A DNA stretch of 64,000 bases from Bacteroidota bacterium (lineage in GTDB: Bacteria > Bacteroidota > Bacteroidia > Bacteroidales > F082). The DNA lies in assembly GCA_013203805.1 (NCBI GenBank), contig JABMPH010000507.1, positions 42,666 to 106,665 of the forward strand. The letters are read 5' to 3'. Shown here in pieces: positions 62,396-64,000 of this stretch (positions are counted from its first letter, which is position 1; each line of letters starts with the position of its first letter). Below the pieces are notes generated by a model that saw only the letters and a list, made by a program, of their open reading frames with translations, was not told the origin of the DNA and ran no database searches. The position numbers and the translations under genes are program-made.

Positions 62396-64000
62396 ATGCT
62401 TATAACAAAACAGTTAATAATTGTCCCCGCTTTCGGTTTTTTAGTGTTGATTTTATTTTCGATACTATCGTGTAAAGTTGGGAATAATACGAGAGATAAG
62501 AAAGAAATAGATCTCGCCACCTTTGAAGTAGACACTTTACGATTAATATATCAAAATCAGGAAAACCCTGACAGTATACGTGTAATAGCCCTATTGGAAT
62601 TATTTAATAGAAATTATATTCCATATCAACCTGATACAGTCCTTAAATATTCTGAGGATGTGATTAGATTGGGATTAAAAATGAACAATCTTTACGCTAT
62701 TAAATCTGGATTAATTAAAAAAGGTCTTAGTTTTCAAATAAGGGGACATGCAGATTCCTCAGAATTTTATTTATCAAAAGCTGATTCCATTCAAAAAATT
62801 GAGTACGATGATCGAAATGAAATAGGGATCTGTACACAGCGAGGAACACTATTTAAAAATAAACGGGACTTAGTAAAAGCGAAAGAATTATTTGAGAAAA
62901 GTTTATTGATTTCTATAAAAACAGGAAATACTCAGGCTATTCTTGCCAACCAAAACAACTTAGCTACAATTAGCATTTTTAATTCCGACTTTGTAAAAGC
63001 TATAGATATATTGACAGAGTCACTACTTCTTGCGGAAAAAATAAGTGATTCAGCAGCAATGGGTTCTATAAGTTCTTATATTGGAAGGTGCTATCAACAG
63101 ATAGGTGAATTGGATAAAAGCCTGGCATTTATAGAAAAGGGGGCTCTTATACTTGAGAAAATCGGCCATATGCAAAATTTGCCACGCGCCTTTCTCAATA
63201 TTGCGGGTACATATATTCAACTTGAGCAATTTGAAACAGGGGATGAGGAGAATGAACGTTCATTGATTCGGAATGAATACAAATATGATAATGAAACTAA
63301 GACACTTTCAGACAGCCTAAGAAATGAGCAAAAACAATTGGAGATTCGCCTTGAAAATGAAACCAGACTGAGAAAGAGCAACACAGAGAAATATGTTTCC
63401 ATGGGAGGAGGATTACTTGTCTTATTTATGACCCTTGGTATATGGTCAAGAATGCGTTTTATACGACGATCAAATAAGAAGTTATCAGCAGCCAAACTGA
63501 AAGCCGAAGAGTCTGAGGCCTTCAAGCAACAATTCCTTGCCAATATGAGTCACGAGATTAGAACACCCATGAATGCAGTAATGGGTATGACTAACTTACT
63601 CATCGGCAAGCAACCCAGAGAGGATCAGTTTGCCTACCTTGATGGCATTAAAAAGTCGTCAGACAACCTACTGCATATAATTAATGACATCCTTGATCTT
63701 TCTAAAATAGAAGCTGGTAAGATGGATTTGGAGAAAATAGATTTTTCCATTTCAGATACTGTAAGTCAGGTTAAACATATACTTCAACACCGTGCTGAAG
63801 AAAAAGGGCTTACATTGCTAACCTCGCTCAAGTTGGATGTGAAAGATGTAGTATTGGGAGATCCTGTACGTTTGAGTCAGGTGCTTATCAATCTCGCCGG
63901 AAATGCCATAAAGTTTACAGAGAATGGAAGTGTTTCGATAGATATTACAAAAGTAGATAATGGAATTTGTTTTACTATCGTTGACACAGGAATTGCAACA
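62396..64000 (+). CDS. TPR-containing sensor histidine kinase (5' part, runs off the window)
   Basis: An uninterrupted frame of 535 codons starts at the ATG at 62396 and is still open at the last base. A lipoprotein-like leader (LVLILFSILSC) comes first. About six TPR-like helix pairs follow (residues about 40-270, such as ILANQNNLATISIFNSDFVKAIDIL), then a coiled coil and one membrane segment (MGGGLLVLFMTLGIW). The kinase core has the H-box FLANMSHEIRTPMNAVMGM with the phospho-accepting His near residue 386, and the N-box LINLAGNAIKFTENGS. The last residues are the start of the G1 box (DTGIAT). A receiver domain may follow beyond the window. Its target is unknown. Confidence 0.9.
   Translation, partial: MLITKQLIIVPAFGFLVLILFSILSCKVGNNTRDKKEIDLATFEVDTLRLIYQNQENPDSIRVIALLELFNRNYIPYQPDTVLKYSEDVIRLGLKMNNLYAIKSGLIKKGLSFQIRGHADSSEFYLSKADSIQKIEYDDRNEIGICTQRGTLFKNKRDLVKAKELFEKSLLISIKTGNTQAILANQNNLATISIFNSDFVKAIDILTESLLLAEKISDSAAMGSISSYIGRCYQQIGELDKSLAFIEKGALILEKIGHMQNLPRAFLNIAGTYIQLEQFETGDEENERSLIRNEYKYDNETKTLSDSLRNEQKQLEIRLENETRLRKSNTEKYVSMGGGLLVLFMTLGIWSRMRFIRRSNKKLSAAKLKAEESEAFKQQFLANMSHEIRTPMNAVMGMTNLLIGKQPREDQFAYLDGIKKSSDNLLHIINDILDLSKIEAGKMDLEKIDFSISDTVSQVKHILQHRAEEKGLTLLTSLKLDVKDVVLGDPVRLSQVLINLAGNAIKFTENGSVSIDITKVDNGICFTIVDTGIAT

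Overview
The window looks like chromosomal DNA of a Bacteroidota bacterium, most likely of the Bacteroidales/Marinilabiliales kind. It is AT-rich. Several secreted proteins end in type IX secretion (Por) sorting domains. Candidate promoters show the TAnnTTTG -7 box typical of the phylum. Intergenic regions carry short hairpin repeat families common in Bacteroidota. I found no phage, no complete insertion sequence, no CRISPR array and no RNA gene other than one riboswitch.

Layout. 1-5.3 kb: a dispersed palindromic element beside a scrap of chorismate mutase sequence, an outer-membrane-barrel-like protein, a DAHP synthase/chorismate mutase and an S46 dipeptidyl-peptidase of the DPP11 type. 5.5-10.4 kb: an IcmF-type acyl-CoA mutase fused to its GTPase chaperone, then a butyrate kinase. 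10.5-16.1 kb (minus strand): a tight five-gene operon of lysine 2,3-aminomutase, two ATP-grasp ligases, a GNAT acetyltransferase and a GNAT/acetylpolyamine-amidohydrolase fusion. This is the best candidate for an undescribed pathway. 16.5-20.4 kb: a large secreted protein with a DASS anion transporter. 20.6-25.6 kb (minus): a SAM-I riboswitch, metH and metF. 25.9-33.4 kb: a 2020-residue alpha-2-macroglobulin without a thioester, and malonyl-CoA decarboxylase. 33.4-44.4 kb: CtpA protease, a small TonB-C-like protein, a GH18 protein, a YfcC-type transporter plus a decayed second copy of its 3' half with an FG-GAP protein between them, and a GNAT/nitrilase fusion followed by the second palindromic element. 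44.6-51.3 kb (minus): secreted proteins, lipoproteins and a TPR-LuxR regulator. 51.5-64 kb: phosphofructokinase, a dicarboxylate/glutamate symporter, an Asp-box protein, a TetR-like protein, a secreted nuclease-like protein, a patatin-like lipoprotein, MeaB, cysQ-cysC and the first 535 codons of a TPR sensor kinase that runs off the window.

How the genes fit together. Several pieces touch cobalamin, SAM and acyl-CoA chemistry: IcmF, MeaB, MetH/MetF, malonyl-CoA decarboxylase and butyrate kinase. The KamA operon suggests a small beta-lysine-containing peptide or amide, with an acetyl group put on and taken off by enzymes of the same operon. That product is inferred from gene content and active-site residues only. 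I could not check whether this operon has already been described.
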